DNA of 64,000 nucleotides from Streptomyces sp. NBC_00102 (GCF_026343115.1 NZ_JAPEMC010000001.1:3534001-3598000), one strand, 5' to 3'. Positions 8,205 to 17,865 are shown, numbered from the stretch's first letter. The notes: generated by a model not told the origin, from the letters alone. Numbers and translations are program-made.

Positions 8205-8660
8205 TCAGAGGTCGAACTCGTGCGGCGGCAGGTCGAGCGCGAAGCACGCCTCCCGGACCACGGCCTGCTCCGACTTGTCGAAGTCGCCGTCGGCGCCACC
8301 GATCACGATGCCGATCTGGATGACCGCGCGCGCCTCGGCCGGCTTCTTCTTCGCCTTGGCGATCTCCTGGAGGATGGAGACCTTGCCGAAGGCGAAGTCC
8401 GCGGTGAGCTTGTCCACGTACGCGTTGAAGCGACGCTGGAGGTCGTCCGCGGGGAAGTTCTGGAGCACGTCGTTGCTCATGATCAGCTGGGCGACACGCT
8501 GCCGCTCCGACGGGTCGATGGAACCGTCGGCCGCCGAGACCAGGGCGCACATCGCCATGCTCGCGTCGCGGAACGCCCCGCTCTTCAGGTCGTTCTTCTT
8601 CGCCTCCAGCTGCGTCTGCATCGTCGAAGCGGATTCCTTGATCCGGTCCCAAAGGGCCAT
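8205..8660 (-). CDS. TerB-family tellurite-resistance-like protein
   Basis: Cytoplasmic all-alpha protein of 151 residues matching the TerB family. It starts MALWDRIKESASTMQ. It has the paired acidic motifs SAADGSIDPSERQ (near residue 45) and GGADGDFDKSEQ (near residue 125), which in this family bind metal and form a symmetric duplication. GGAGACGTC precedes the ATG at 8660. No other ter genes are adjacent, so a general stress role is as likely as tellurite resistance. The upstream region shared with the BlaI-type gene contains a TCTACA/TGTAGA palindrome. Confidence 0.88.
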   Translation of the reverse strand: MALWDRIKESASTMQTQLEAKKNDLKSGAFRDASMAMCALVSAADGSIDPSERQRVAQLIMSNDVLQNFPADDLQRRFNAYVDKLTADFAFGKVSILQEIAKAKKKPAEARAVIQIGIVIGGADGDFDKSEQAVVREACFALDLPPHEFDL

Positions 8661-8709
8661 GACGTCTCCATACGTTGCTCTGTGGTGCGCTGCCTGAACC
8701 GAAAGGAAC

Positions 8710-8725
8710 TCTACAGACGTGTAGA
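8710..8725. promoter_or_regulatory. BlaI-type operator palindrome
   Basis: TCTACA-GACG-TGTAGA, a perfect palindrome with 6-bp arms, lies between the divergent TerB-like and BlaI-type genes, about 50 bp from the former's start. BlaI/MecI repressors bind palindromes with TACA/TGTA half-sites. A weaker GTACA...TGTAC repeat at 10584-10605 precedes the lipoprotein gene. Confidence 0.55.
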
Positions 8726-8850
8726 ACTCGGTGCTCGACCCGGCAGGCTTTGCCCCGGAAAGCCGGCTCAGTAGGATGCGGCGATCGCTGAGCAGTGCCC
8801 GGGGCCGTCCCGCCGTGACTGCGAGAACTCGCGCGAAGGGCGGGCACCGC

Positions 8851-9462
8851 ATGGGAAACGCCGGAGGACACCCAGACGTTCCGCCGGGGCGTGACGCGTC
8901 ACCTGAGCACGGTCTTCGTCCTGGCCAGGACGGGGTCCCGGGCCCGCGCCCCCTCCCGGACACGGCCTCCGCGGACACGGCCTCCGCAGACACGGCCTCC
9001 CCGGCGGACGGCGGGCGGCCTCCCCGGCGGGGGCAGGGCGAACTGGAGGCCCAGGTGCTCGCCGTCGTGCGCGCGGGCGGCGGGCCGGTGACGGCGGGCT
9101 GGGTACGCGAACGCCTCGACGGCGGGCTCGCCCACACGACCGTCATCACGATCCTCTCCCGCCTCCACGCGAAGAACGCCGTCACCCGCACCCGCGTGGG
9201 CCGCTCCTACACCTGGACGAACGCCTCCGACGAGGCCGGCCTCGCCGCCCTGCGGATGCGCCGGGTCCTCGAAGGCGAACGGGACCGCGAGGCGGTCCTC
9301 GCACGCTTCGTCTCCGCGCTCAGCCCCGGCGACGGGGAACGCCTGCGCGCCCTGCTGGCGCTGGCCGACGCGGCCGGCCCGGACAGCCCCGACTCCGGCA
9401 CGGCACCCGTCGAACCCGACGGTGCCCCCCACGTCCCCGGCCGCGCGCCGGGGAACCGATGA
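8851..9462 (+). CDS. BlaI/MecI/CopY-family transcriptional repressor
   Basis: Protein of 203 residues whose winged helix runs from about residue 60 to 130 (GELEAQVLAVVRAGG, then LAHTTVITILSRLHAKNAVTRTRVGRSYTW). This matches the BlaI/MecI/CopY repressor family, normally inactivated by proteolysis by a membrane M56 peptidase. Such a peptidase gene begins 26 bp downstream. The first 60 residues are low-complexity with three repeats of TASAD. The ATG at 8851 is the start chosen, but a start further in cannot be excluded. Confidence 0.88.
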   Translation: MGNAGGHPDVPPGRDASPEHGLRPGQDGVPGPRPLPDTASADTASADTASPADGGRPPRRGQGELEAQVLAVVRAGGGPVTAGWVRERLDGGLAHTTVITILSRLHAKNAVTRTRVGRSYTWTNASDEAGLAALRMRRVLEGERDREAVLARFVSALSPGDGERLRALLALADAAGPDSPDSGTAPVEPDGAPHVPGRAPGNR

Positions 9463-9487
9463 CGACGACAGGGGCGTTGGGGGAGCG

Positions 9488-10519
9488 ATGGGCGTCTTCG
9501 TCTACCTGCCACTCGTACTGCCGCTGACCGCGCTGCCCGTCGCACGGTTGGCCGCACACCATCTGCACCCGCGCAGCGCGACCCGGCTGCTGGCCGTCGC
9601 GGGTACGACGCTCGCGCTGTGCTCCACCCTCTGCCTCGCCCTCCTGATGGTGATCGGTACGGCCCAGCTCCCCGGCAACCCGTTGCCGGACGGCTGGTCG
9701 GACCCCCAGGTCAGGGCCGCGCTGCCGTACGAGGACCGGACGGGGCTGGTGGCAATCGGGGTCCTGGGCGCGGTGGTGGCGGGATGCGCGCAGACGCTCG
9801 TACGCCATGTGCGCACCCGGGTCGCGGCGGCCCGCGCGCTGGAGGTGCCGGAGAGGTCGGGAGCGTCGGCGGTGTCGGGGACCCCGGAGACGTCGGGGGC
9901 GCCGGCCGTCTCGGGCGACGGCCGGGACCGTGGTTTTGGGGTGCGCGTGGTCGAGTCCCCCGCTCCGTACGCGTACGCGCTCCCCGGCGGTCTCCGTCGC
10001 CGAGGGGAGGCCGGTGCGGGCCGGGTCGTGGTCTCCAGTGCCCTGCTCGGCTGCCTCGAACCGGCGGAGCGGCAGGCCCTGTTCGCCCACGAGCGGGCCC
10101 ATCTCGCAGGGCGCCACCACCGCTATCTGCTGCTGACGCAGCTGGCCGCGCGCGCCAATCCGTTCCTGGTGCCGCTCCGTACGGCGGTGGCGTACAGCAC
10201 CGAGCGCTGGGCGGACGAGGAGGCCGCGCGGGTGGTCGGCAGCCGGCACGTGGTGGCGCGGGCCGTCGGCAAGGCGGCGCTGGTCTCGACCCGTTCGCCG
10301 TTCGAGGGCCTGGCGGGATTCTCGGCGGCAGGGCCGGTGCCGCGCCGGGTCGCCGCTCTTCTCGACCCCGCCCCGCCCGCCCGCTTCTGGCCCCCGGCGT
10401 CCGCCCACCTCCTCCTCGCCGGGCTGACGGCAGCGGTGGGCACGACTGCGTCGGCGCTGTCGTCGGTGAACGCCACGGTGTCGCTGGTACGCATCCTGCA
10501 CGCGGCAACTCCACTGTAG
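9488..10519 (+). CDS. M56/BlaR1-like membrane metalloprotease
   Basis: Membrane zinc peptidase of 343 residues, the usual partner of BlaI repressors. Hydrophobic helices lie at about residues 3-20, 35-55 and 85-105. The zinc motif HERAH is at 201-205, with the third ligand glutamate expected in the STERWADEEAAR segment. A final hydrophobic helix lies near the C-terminus. No penicillin-binding sensor domain is attached, as is typical in actinobacteria. The ATG at 9488 follows GGGAG. It presumably cleaves the adjacent BlaI-like repressor in response to an envelope signal. Confidence 0.85.
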   Translation: MGVFVYLPLVLPLTALPVARLAAHHLHPRSATRLLAVAGTTLALCSTLCLALLMVIGTAQLPGNPLPDGWSDPQVRAALPYEDRTGLVAIGVLGAVVAGCAQTLVRHVRTRVAAARALEVPERSGASAVSGTPETSGAPAVSGDGRDRGFGVRVVESPAPYAYALPGGLRRRGEAGAGRVVVSSALLGCLEPAERQALFAHERAHLAGRHHRYLLLTQLAARANPFLVPLRTAVAYSTERWADEEAARVVGSRHVVARAVGKAALVSTRSPFEGLAGFSAAGPVPRRVAALLDPAPPARFWPPASAHLLLAGLTAAVGTTASALSSVNATVSLVRILHAATPL

Positions 10520-10583
10520 TGAGCGTGATGTGGGCCGGTGCGGGGGAGAACTCGCAGGTCAGGAAAGTCGGCGCGCCCTACGC

Positions 10584-10620
10584 GTACACAACTGTCGCTA
10601 TGTACGGGAACGATGACAGT
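10584..10620. promoter_or_regulatory. Overlapping inverted repeats upstream of the lipoprotein gene
   Basis: Two nested inverted repeats lie in the 238-bp gap before the lipoprotein: GTACA (10584) with TGTAC (10601), and ACTGTC (10591) with GACAGT (10615). The first has half-sites of BlaI type. These could bind the repressor encoded upstream, but neither repeat is long. Confidence 0.3.
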
Positions 10621-10757
10621 GCTGTCCTGGGTCGAGAACTTCCGGCCGGGAGGGCCCCCGAGGGGCCCATGATGATCACGCAACAGATCACGTAACAGAA
10701 CACCGGCAGACCGAGGAGACGTCTCTCCGCGGACGCCCTTCCCCCGGGAGCGACACC

Positions 10758-11336
10758 ATGGCCTCGGCCCTCCGTACCAAGACCGCCGTCCTTCTCGCCG
10801 CCGCGGTCGCGAGCACCCTGCTCCTGACCGCTTGCCAGGGCAGCGACTCCGACTCGGACAACGGTGCCCAGGACACGAGCAGCGGCTCCCCGTTGGCGAC
10901 CCAGCCGGACGCGGGCGCGGCGTCCGTCTCGGCCACCCCCACGGCGAACACCTCGGACGGGGACGCCACGTCGGGCGGCGGGTCGGCCTCGGACTCCGGC
11001 TCGGGTTCGGGCTCGGACGCGACGTCGGGCGGATCGGAGACGGTCATCGAGGGCATCGACCAGGGCAAGGGCGTCAACGGCACCTGGAACGGCAAGGTCC
11101 GCTTCCTCGCCCCCGGCAAGTACACGGTGACCGGCTCGGACGGGACCGACCAGCAGTTCCTGGTGTCCGAGGACACGGACATCGAGGGCACCGGCGACAT
11201 CTGCGGGACCTCGGAGGGCCAGGCCGCGATGCCGTGCAGCGAGGAGATGCTGGAGGCCGCCACCAAGGGCGACGGCGTCGACGCCGAGGTCGTCGTCGCG
11301 AACGGCATCGCCAAGAGCATCGTCGACAACCACTGA
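10758..11336 (+). CDS. Secreted lipoprotein, Ser/Gly/Asp-rich
   Basis: Predicted lipoprotein of 192 residues. The signal peptide ends in the lipobox LLLTAC with the lipidated cysteine at position 26. A low-complexity Ser/Asp/Gly/Thr linker follows to about residue 95. A small C-terminal domain then contains VNGTWNGKVRFLAPGKYTV and two cysteines (DICGTSEGQAAMPCSEE) likely to form a disulfide outside the cell. Function is unknown. It follows the BlaI/M56 genes and ends in a strong terminator. Confidence 0.8.
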   Translation: MASALRTKTAVLLAAAVASTLLLTACQGSDSDSDNGAQDTSSGSPLATQPDAGAASVSATPTANTSDGDATSGGGSASDSGSGSGSDATSGGSETVIEGIDQGKGVNGTWNGKVRFLAPGKYTVTGSDGTDQQFLVSEDTDIEGTGDICGTSEGQAAMPCSEEMLEAATKGDGVDAEVVVANGIAKSIVDNH

Positions 11337-11358
11337 CACGGCTCTCCCTGACACACGT

Positions 11359-11408
11359 CTCCCGCTCCCCGTCCGCGGCCATCGGCCGTTCCGGACGGGG
11401 AGCGGGAG
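11359..11408. terminator. 16-bp stem bidirectional terminator
   Basis: The arms 11359-11374 and 11393-11408 are perfectly complementary over 16 bp, with a further inverted repeat (CGGCC/GGCCG) in the loop. It lies between the lipoprotein gene and the convergent antiporter gene. Confidence 0.85.
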
Positions 11409-11441
11409 TCTTCGCGTCGTAGGGCAGGTCCTGCGAGGACC

Positions 11442-12731
11442 TCAGTCGCGGCCCTCGCCGACGTGTTCCGGCGTGAGGTCGTCGTGGGTGGGCCGGGCCG
11501 GAGCGGGCCTGGTGGAGGTGGAGGCCGCCTTGCGCTCCCGGAGGCGTTCGCCGGTACCGGTGCGCCCGTCGCGGAGTGCCTTGACGGCCTTGATCCGCAT
11601 GACGGCGGGCTCGGTCCAGCGGGCGGTGAGCGGGCCGAGGATGACCAGGATCAGCACGTACGCGGTGGCGATGGGCCCGATGCGCGGTTCGGTCGCGACG
11701 GCCAGACCGGCGATGACGATGGAGAACTCGCCGCGTGCCACGAGCGTGCCGCCGGCCCGCCACCTGCCGCGCGACTTGATGCCGGCGCGGCGAGCCGCGT
11801 ACCAGCCGGTGAGGATCTTGGTCAGTACGGTGACGATGGCGAGCAGCGCCGCCGGGAGCAGCACCGGCGGGATGTCGGCCGGGTTGGTCGAGAGGCCGAA
11901 GAAGACGAAGAACACCGCCGCGAAGAGGTCCCGCAGCGGCGTCAGCAGCTTGCGCGCCCCCTCGGCGACCTCGCCCGAGAGCGCGATGCCGACGAGGAAC
12001 GCGCCCACGGCCGCCGAGACCTGGAGCTCCTGCGCCAGCCCGGCGACGAGCACGGTCAGTCCGAGGACGACCAGGAGCAGCATCTCCGGGTTGTCGGAGG
12101 AGACGGCCCGGCTGATGAGCCGGCCGTGGCGCAGCGCCAGGTAGAGGACGAACCCCACGGTCCCGAGCGCGATCAGCAGCGCGACGCTGCCTCCGGCGAG
12201 CCCGACTCCGGCGACCATGGCGGTCAGCAGCGGCAGGTACACCGCCATCGCCAGGTCCTCGATGACGAGGACACCGAGGATGACCGGGGTCTCCCGGTTG
12301 CCGAGGCGTCCCAGGTCCGTCATCACCTTGGCGATCACCCCGGACGAGGAGATCCAGGTGACACCGGCCAGTGCGACGGCCCCGGCGGGACCCCAGCCGA
12401 GGATCAGCGCGGCGACCGCGCCGGGGGTCGCGTTGAGGACGAAGTCCACGAGACCGGAGGGGTACTGGGTCTTGAGGCTCGTGACCAGTTCGGAAGCGCT
12501 GTATTCGAGCCCGAGGAGGAGCAGCAGCAGGATCACGCCTATCTCGGCGCCGACCGCGGTGAACTCCTCGCTCGCGCCCAGGGGCAGCAGCCCGCCTTCG
12601 CCGAACGCGAGACCGGCCAGGAGGTAGAGGGGGATCGGCGAGAGACCTATCCGGCCGGCGAACCGCCCGATGATCCCCAGCCCGAGAATGACGGAGCCCA
12701 GCTCCACCAGCAGTGCGGTCATGTCGTGCAC
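11442..12731 (-). CDS. CPA2-family cation/proton antiporter (KhtU-like)
   Basis: Integral membrane antiporter of 429 residues with about 12 hydrophobic helices, of the monovalent cation:proton antiporter-2 family. Typical features are an early LYLLAGLAFGEGG segment, the long central glycine-rich helices and VFFVFFGLSTNPADIP. It starts 2 bp after the stop of the gene for its predicted regulatory subunit, so the two form a KhtT/KhtU-like potassium/proton efflux pair. The final 50 residues are a charged cytoplasmic tail. Confidence 0.88.
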   Translation of the reverse strand: MHDMTALLVELGSVILGLGIIGRFAGRIGLSPIPLYLLAGLAFGEGGLLPLGASEEFTAVGAEIGVILLLLLLGLEYSASELVTSLKTQYPSGLVDFVLNATPGAVAALILGWGPAGAVALAGVTWISSSGVIAKVMTDLGRLGNRETPVILGVLVIEDLAMAVYLPLLTAMVAGVGLAGGSVALLIALGTVGFVLYLALRHGRLISRAVSSDNPEMLLLVVLGLTVLVAGLAQELQVSAAVGAFLVGIALSGEVAEGARKLLTPLRDLFAAVFFVFFGLSTNPADIPPVLLPAALLAIVTVLTKILTGWYAARRAGIKSRGRWRAGGTLVARGEFSIVIAGLAVATEPRIGPIATAYVLILVILGPLTARWTEPAVMRIKAVKALRDGRTGTGERLRERKAASTSTRPAPARPTHDDLTPEHVGEGRD

Positions 12732-12733
12732 GA

Positions 12734-13204
12734 TCAGCCCTCCGCAATGATCTCGGAGAGCGCGTCGACGCCCTCACGCGTGCCGACGACCACGAGGGTG
12801 TCGCCGATGGCCAGCCGGAAGTCGGGCCCGGGCGACGGATGCGCACTGTGCGTCCGCAGCACCGCCACGATCGACGCCCCCGTACGGGTCCGCGCCTGCG
12901 TGTCCCCCAACACCCGCCCGCCGTACGGCGAACGGGACCCGAGCGGGATGTGCTCGGTGACCAGGTCGATGCCCTCGGTCCGTACGGCGTCTATCGGCGC
13001 GGCGTCGATGAGGTGGGCGAGCGCGGTCGCCTCGTGCGTCGTGAGGGGTACGGACAGGCGGCACGAATCTGGGTCGTCCTCCTCGTAGAACCCGATGAAC
13101 CGGCGCCCGTCGTGGTGGACGACGACGGAGATGTGCTGGCCCGACTCGGTGGTGAAGTCGTACTGAGCCCCGACTCCGGGCAGCGTGGTGCGGCGGGTTC
13201 CCAT
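12734..13204 (-). CDS. KhtT-like antiporter regulatory subunit with TrkA-C domain
   Basis: Soluble protein of 156 residues. The N-terminal half (VGAQYDFTTESGQHISVVVHHDG) resembles KhtT. The C-terminal half, from about residue 80 to 155, is a TrkA-C domain ending FRLAIGDTLVVVGTREGVDAL, which binds nucleotide-type ligands (c-di-AMP in some homologues). It is first in a two-gene operon with the antiporter and is likely the gating subunit. Confidence 0.87.
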   Translation of the reverse strand: MGTRRTTLPGVGAQYDFTTESGQHISVVVHHDGRRFIGFYEEDDPDSCRLSVPLTTHEATALAHLIDAAPIDAVRTEGIDLVTEHIPLGSRSPYGGRVLGDTQARTRTGASIVAVLRTHSAHPSPGPDFRLAIGDTLVVVGTREGVDALSEIIAEG

Positions 13205-13437
13205 GGCTTCCTCCCGAGTGGCACGCCGACGCGTGCGGCGCCCCTTGTCAGCTCTTGGTGATCTCTTTACCTTTCAACACCTTAACGCGATCCATACGCC
13301 CGACCGGGAACCGGGTGGGGCGGTCGTGCGTACGGGGGTGGCGGTGGGGCGGGGTGATCGTCTCGGGGGCGGTCGAGGGTGGTTGCGGAGGGTGGCTGAC
13401 GGGGTGGGTGGGGGTGTGATCAACTGGGCTTAAGGGT

Positions 13438-13537
13438 TTGGGTGTTGACTCATATGGGCACTATGTCGGATATGCCGGAATCGGTGAAGTTGGCCTGGGG
13501 GGCTGCGGTCGCCGGGTGAACCAGCAGGTCAGGAAGA
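13438..13537 (+). promoter_or_regulatory. Leader of CRISPR array 1
   Basis: The 100 bp before the first repeat of array 1. It contains CGGAATCGGTGAAGTTGG at 13476-13493 and CAGGTCAGGAAGA immediately before the first repeat. Both elements recur before array 2, with the first again ending exactly 44 nt from the first repeat. The rest of the 333-bp gap from the KhtT-like gene (13205-13437) shows no gene. Confidence 0.7.
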
Positions 13538-14482
<945 letters not shown>

Positions 14483-14776
14483 GTCGTCATCGCGAGCCCC
14501 GGGAGCGTTCGCGCTCAACTCTCGTACGCCCGGGCGCTGTAACCGTCACTGCGCCCCGTTACGAGCGCCCCCGCACCCCCGAACAGGCCCGCACACGCTC
14601 GTAATCGACGCAAAAACGCCCAGAGCTTCGCTTCCGCGCGCCCAAATTCGGGCAATAGATGAAACCGACCAGTCAGATTTTTTCTTTCCCGATCTCTCTT
14701 CCCCTCATCGACTTGAGTACTGCAATCTGAGGCCCTGCGAGCGGGCACAGCATGTGCCATAGGCATAGGGGGAGAC
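14483..14776. promoter_or_regulatory. Cas operon promoter region with palindrome
   Basis: This 294-bp gap between array 1 and cas3 is less GC-rich than its surroundings (a TTTTTTCTTT run near 14680). An inverted repeat GGCACA-GCA-TGTGCC lies at 14744-14758, only 18 bp before the cas3 start codon, so it would sit at or just downstream of the promoter and is a candidate operator. No gene is seen. Confidence 0.45.
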
Positions 14777-17700
14777 GTGCAGCTGTCCGACGCTGCCCGG
14801 AGTGTGTGGGCCAAGCACGATCACGACTCCAAGGCGTGGATGCCGCTCCGGCAGCACCTCGATGACAGTGCCGCCGTGGCGGGCCGGTTGTGGGACGAGT
14901 GGTTGCCGCGCAGCGTCCGGGCGCAGGTCGCGGAGGTGTTGCCGGGTGGGGAGGCGGACGCGCGGCTGCTGGTGGTCTGGCTCGCGGGGACGCACGACAT
15001 CGGGAAGGCGACGCCCGCGTTCGCCTGTCAGGTGGAGGATCTGGCGGACCGCATGTGCCGGGCCGGTCTGGAGGTGCCGCTCCTGAGGCGGTTCGGGGAG
15101 GACCGGGGGATCGCCCCTCATGGGCTCGCGGGTCAACTCATCCTGAACGAGTGGTTGGTGGAGAGGCACGGGTGGCCCAGGTCTGCCGTGGACCAGTTCT
15201 CCGTGGTGATCGGCGGGCACCACGGTGTGCCGCCGAGCGATTCGCAGCTGGACGGCGTCGCTCTGCATCCGGAGCTGATACGTACCCCGGGGCGGACCGA
15301 AAGCCGTTGGCGGCAGGTGCAGTTCGAATTGCTCGACGCCTTCGCGGAGACGCTCGGGGCATCCGGAAGGCTGGCTGACTGGCGGCGGGTGGAGTTGCCG
15401 CAGACGGTGCAGGTGCTGCTCTCCGGGACCGTGATCGTCGCCGACTGGATCGCGAGCAACCCGGACCTCTTCCCGTACGCGGGTGAGGGGGTGTCCCGGG
15501 ACTCCGCGGAGCGGGTCGCGGCCGCGTGGGGCGGGATCGACCTGCCGCCGCCGTGGCAGCCGGCCGAACCGGAGGGAACGGCGGACGAGTTGTTCGCCGC
15601 GCGGTTCGCGTTGCCGCCGGGTGCGACGGCGCGGCCGGTGCAGGAGGCGGCCGTACGGATGGCGCGGGAGCTTCCCCGCGCCGGGCTGATGGTCATCGAA
15701 GCGCCGATGGGAGAGGGCAAGACCGAGGCGGCTCTCGCGGTGACGGAGGTCTTCGCGGCTCGTACGGGTGCGGGGGGCTGCCTCCTCGCGCTGCCGACCC
15801 GGGCGACGAGCAACGCCATGCTGCCGCGCCTGACCGCTTGGCTGAACCGTCTGGACGGGATCGCGGGGGCCGGGCGGCACTCGTTGTTTCTCGCTCATGC
15901 CAAGGCCGCGCTCCAGCAGGAGTACGCGTTGCTCATGGAGAAGGAGGGGCGTCGTCCGCTCCGGGCCATCGATCCGGACGGTCCCCGGGCCGCTCGCCGG
16001 ACTTCGCGGGACCAGACGCCGGTGGCAACGGAACTGATTGCCCATCAGTGGCTGCGCGGCAAGAAGAAGGGGCTGCTGTCCTCCTTCGCGGTCGGCACGA
16101 TCGACCAGCTGCTCTTCGCGGGTCTCCGCAGCCGGCACCTCGCGCTGCGTCATCTCGCGGTGGCGGGCAAGGTCGTCGTGATCGACGAAGTGCACGCCTA
16201 CGACGCGTACATGAGCGTCTACCTGGAGCGCGTCCTCAGCTGGCTCGGTGCGTACCGGGTGCCGGTCGTCATGCTCTCCGCGACCCTTCCTGTGGGTGTG
16301 CGGAGGTCGCTGATCGACGCGTACACGGCGGGTGGGTCAGCGGGACGGGGGGAGGCCGGATCGGCGGGACGGGGGGAGGCCGAGTCCGGCGATGCCCGGA
16401 GCCCGGCCGTGTACCCGCTCCTCACCGCGGTCCCGGCCCCGGGCCCGCGCGGCGGCACTGGCAGCCCCGGCAGTGACAACCCTGGCACGGACATCTCCGG
16501 CACTGGCAGCCTCGGCGCGGCGGACTCCGGCACGACGGACTCCGGCGCGTCGGACTCCGGCGCGGCGGACGCCGTGATCCTCACGGCGCGTCCGGCCGCC
16601 GCGTCGGACCGCGAGGTGGAGGTCGCGCTGGAGCCGTTGGAGGACGGGCCCGACGTACTCGCGGACACGCTCGCGCACGCGCTGCGCGAGGGCGGTTGCG
16701 CACTCGTCGTACGGAACACCGTGGAACGGGTCCTGGAGACGGCCGCGTTGCTCCGCGAGCGGTTCGGTACGGAGAACGTCACCGTCGCCCATTCGCGGTT
16801 CCTGGACCTGGACCGTTCGGACCTCGACGCGCGGCTCCTGAGCCGTTTCGGGCCGGAGGGTGACCGCCCGAAGGGGACGCAGGCGCACATCGTCGTCGCG
16901 AGCCAGGTCGCCGAGCAGTCCCTGGACGTGGACTTCGACCTGCTGGTGACCGACCTCTGTCCGGTGGACCTGATGCTCCAGCGCATGGGCAGGCTCCATC
17001 GCCACCAGCGCGGCCCCGGCCAGATTGAGCGGCCCGCCCCGCTCCGTCGGGCCCGATGCCTGGTCACCGGCGTCGAGGGCCGGGGCCTGGGGCGGAGCGA
17101 GCAGCTCGAACAGCCGGGCGCACCCGTCCCGGTGGCGGGGTCGAAGGCCGTGTACGGGCTCCACGCGCTGCTGCGGTCCGCGGCCGTGCTGCGCATGTAT
17201 CTCGGGCCGGAGAAAAGGGCGTTGAGGATTCCGCAGGACATCACGGGCTTGGTGCGGACGGCGTACGGAGCCGAGGAGATCGGCCCGCTCGACTGGGCGG
17301 AGGCCATGCGGGCGGCCGAGGAGGAGCACCTCGTCGAGGTGGGCAGGAAGCGCAAGGCGGCGCGGGCGTTCAGGATCGATCCGGTGCGTGAGGACGGCAG
17401 TCCCCTGATCGGATGGATCGACGCGGGTGTCGGGGACGCGGACGACTCGATGGCCGGGCGGGCCCAGGTCCGGGACACCGAGGAGAGCATCGAGGTCCTG
17501 GTGCTCCAGCGGCACGAGGACGGTTCGCTCACCACGCTGCCCTGGCTGCGGGACGGGCGCGGAGGCGTTCCGCTGCCGGTGGACGCGGTGCCGCCGTACC
17601 GTGCGGCGAAGGCGCTCGCCGAGAGTTCGATGCGGTTGCCCGGTGTTTTCACGAAGCCTTGGGTGATCGACCGGACCATCGCGGAACTTGAGGAATTCAT

Positions 17701-17854
17701 GGTTCCGCAGTGGCAGGTGAAGGAATGCCCGATGCTCGCGGGGGAGCTTGTTCTGGCTCTGGACGTGAATTGTCAGACCCGGCTGGCAGGCTTGGAGATC
17801 GAGTACAGCCGGGTGGACGGACTGAAAGTCACGCGCCCGGAAGCTTCGGCGTGA
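14777..17854 (+). CDS. cas3: CRISPR-associated nuclease/helicase Cas3 (type I-E)
   Basis: Protein of 1025 residues that degrades DNA recognised by Cascade. The N-terminal HD nuclease domain shows H73-D74 in GTHDIGK. The helicase has Walker A (MGEGKTEA, Lys315), the DEVH box at 470-473 and LSATLP. The second RecA domain has VVRNTVERV and the QRMGRLHRH motif. A stretch from about 517 to 598 between the two RecA domains is Gly/Ser/Asp-rich and made of 24-bp and 15-bp DNA repeats; most Cas3 proteins lack it. The GTG start at 14777 follows GGGGGAG. It is the first gene of the cas operon. Confidence 0.96.
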   Translation: MQLSDAARSVWAKHDHDSKAWMPLRQHLDDSAAVAGRLWDEWLPRSVRAQVAEVLPGGEADARLLVVWLAGTHDIGKATPAFACQVEDLADRMCRAGLEVPLLRRFGEDRGIAPHGLAGQLILNEWLVERHGWPRSAVDQFSVVIGGHHGVPPSDSQLDGVALHPELIRTPGRTESRWRQVQFELLDAFAETLGASGRLADWRRVELPQTVQVLLSGTVIVADWIASNPDLFPYAGEGVSRDSAERVAAAWGGIDLPPPWQPAEPEGTADELFAARFALPPGATARPVQEAAVRMARELPRAGLMVIEAPMGEGKTEAALAVTEVFAARTGAGGCLLALPTRATSNAMLPRLTAWLNRLDGIAGAGRHSLFLAHAKAALQQEYALLMEKEGRRPLRAIDPDGPRAARRTSRDQTPVATELIAHQWLRGKKKGLLSSFAVGTIDQLLFAGLRSRHLALRHLAVAGKVVVIDEVHAYDAYMSVYLERVLSWLGAYRVPVVMLSATLPVGVRRSLIDAYTAGGSAGRGEAGSAGRGEAESGDARSPAVYPLLTAVPAPGPRGGTGSPGSDNPGTDISGTGSLGAADSGTTDSGASDSGAADAVILTARPAAASDREVEVALEPLEDGPDVLADTLAHALREGGCALVVRNTVERVLETAALLRERFGTENVTVAHSRFLDLDRSDLDARLLSRFGPEGDRPKGTQAHIVVASQVAEQSLDVDFDLLVTDLCPVDLMLQRMGRLHRHQRGPGQIERPAPLRRARCLVTGVEGRGLGRSEQLEQPGAPVPVAGSKAVYGLHALLRSAAVLRMYLGPEKRALRIPQDITGLVRTAYGAEEIGPLDWAEAMRAAEEEHLVEVGRKRKAARAFRIDPVREDGSPLIGWIDAGVGDADDSMAGRAQVRDTEESIEVLVLQRHEDGSLTTLPWLRDGRGGVPLPVDAVPPYRAAKALAESSMRLPGVFTKPWVIDRTIAELEEFMVPQWQVKECPMLAGELVLALDVNCQTRLAGLEIEYSRVDGLKVTRPEASA

Positions 17855-17865
17855 GGAGGGGACCG

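Noticed and set aside
7874..8299. Pro/Ser/Trp repeat protein encoded by the minisatellite
   Set aside because: Purely a product of the 12-bp repeat; no start site or conserved part.
8766..8793. GCTCAG/CTGAGC inverted repeat before the BlaI-type gene
   Set aside because: Only 6-bp arms separated by 16 bp; weaker than the adjacent TCTACA/TGTAGA palindrome and without other support.
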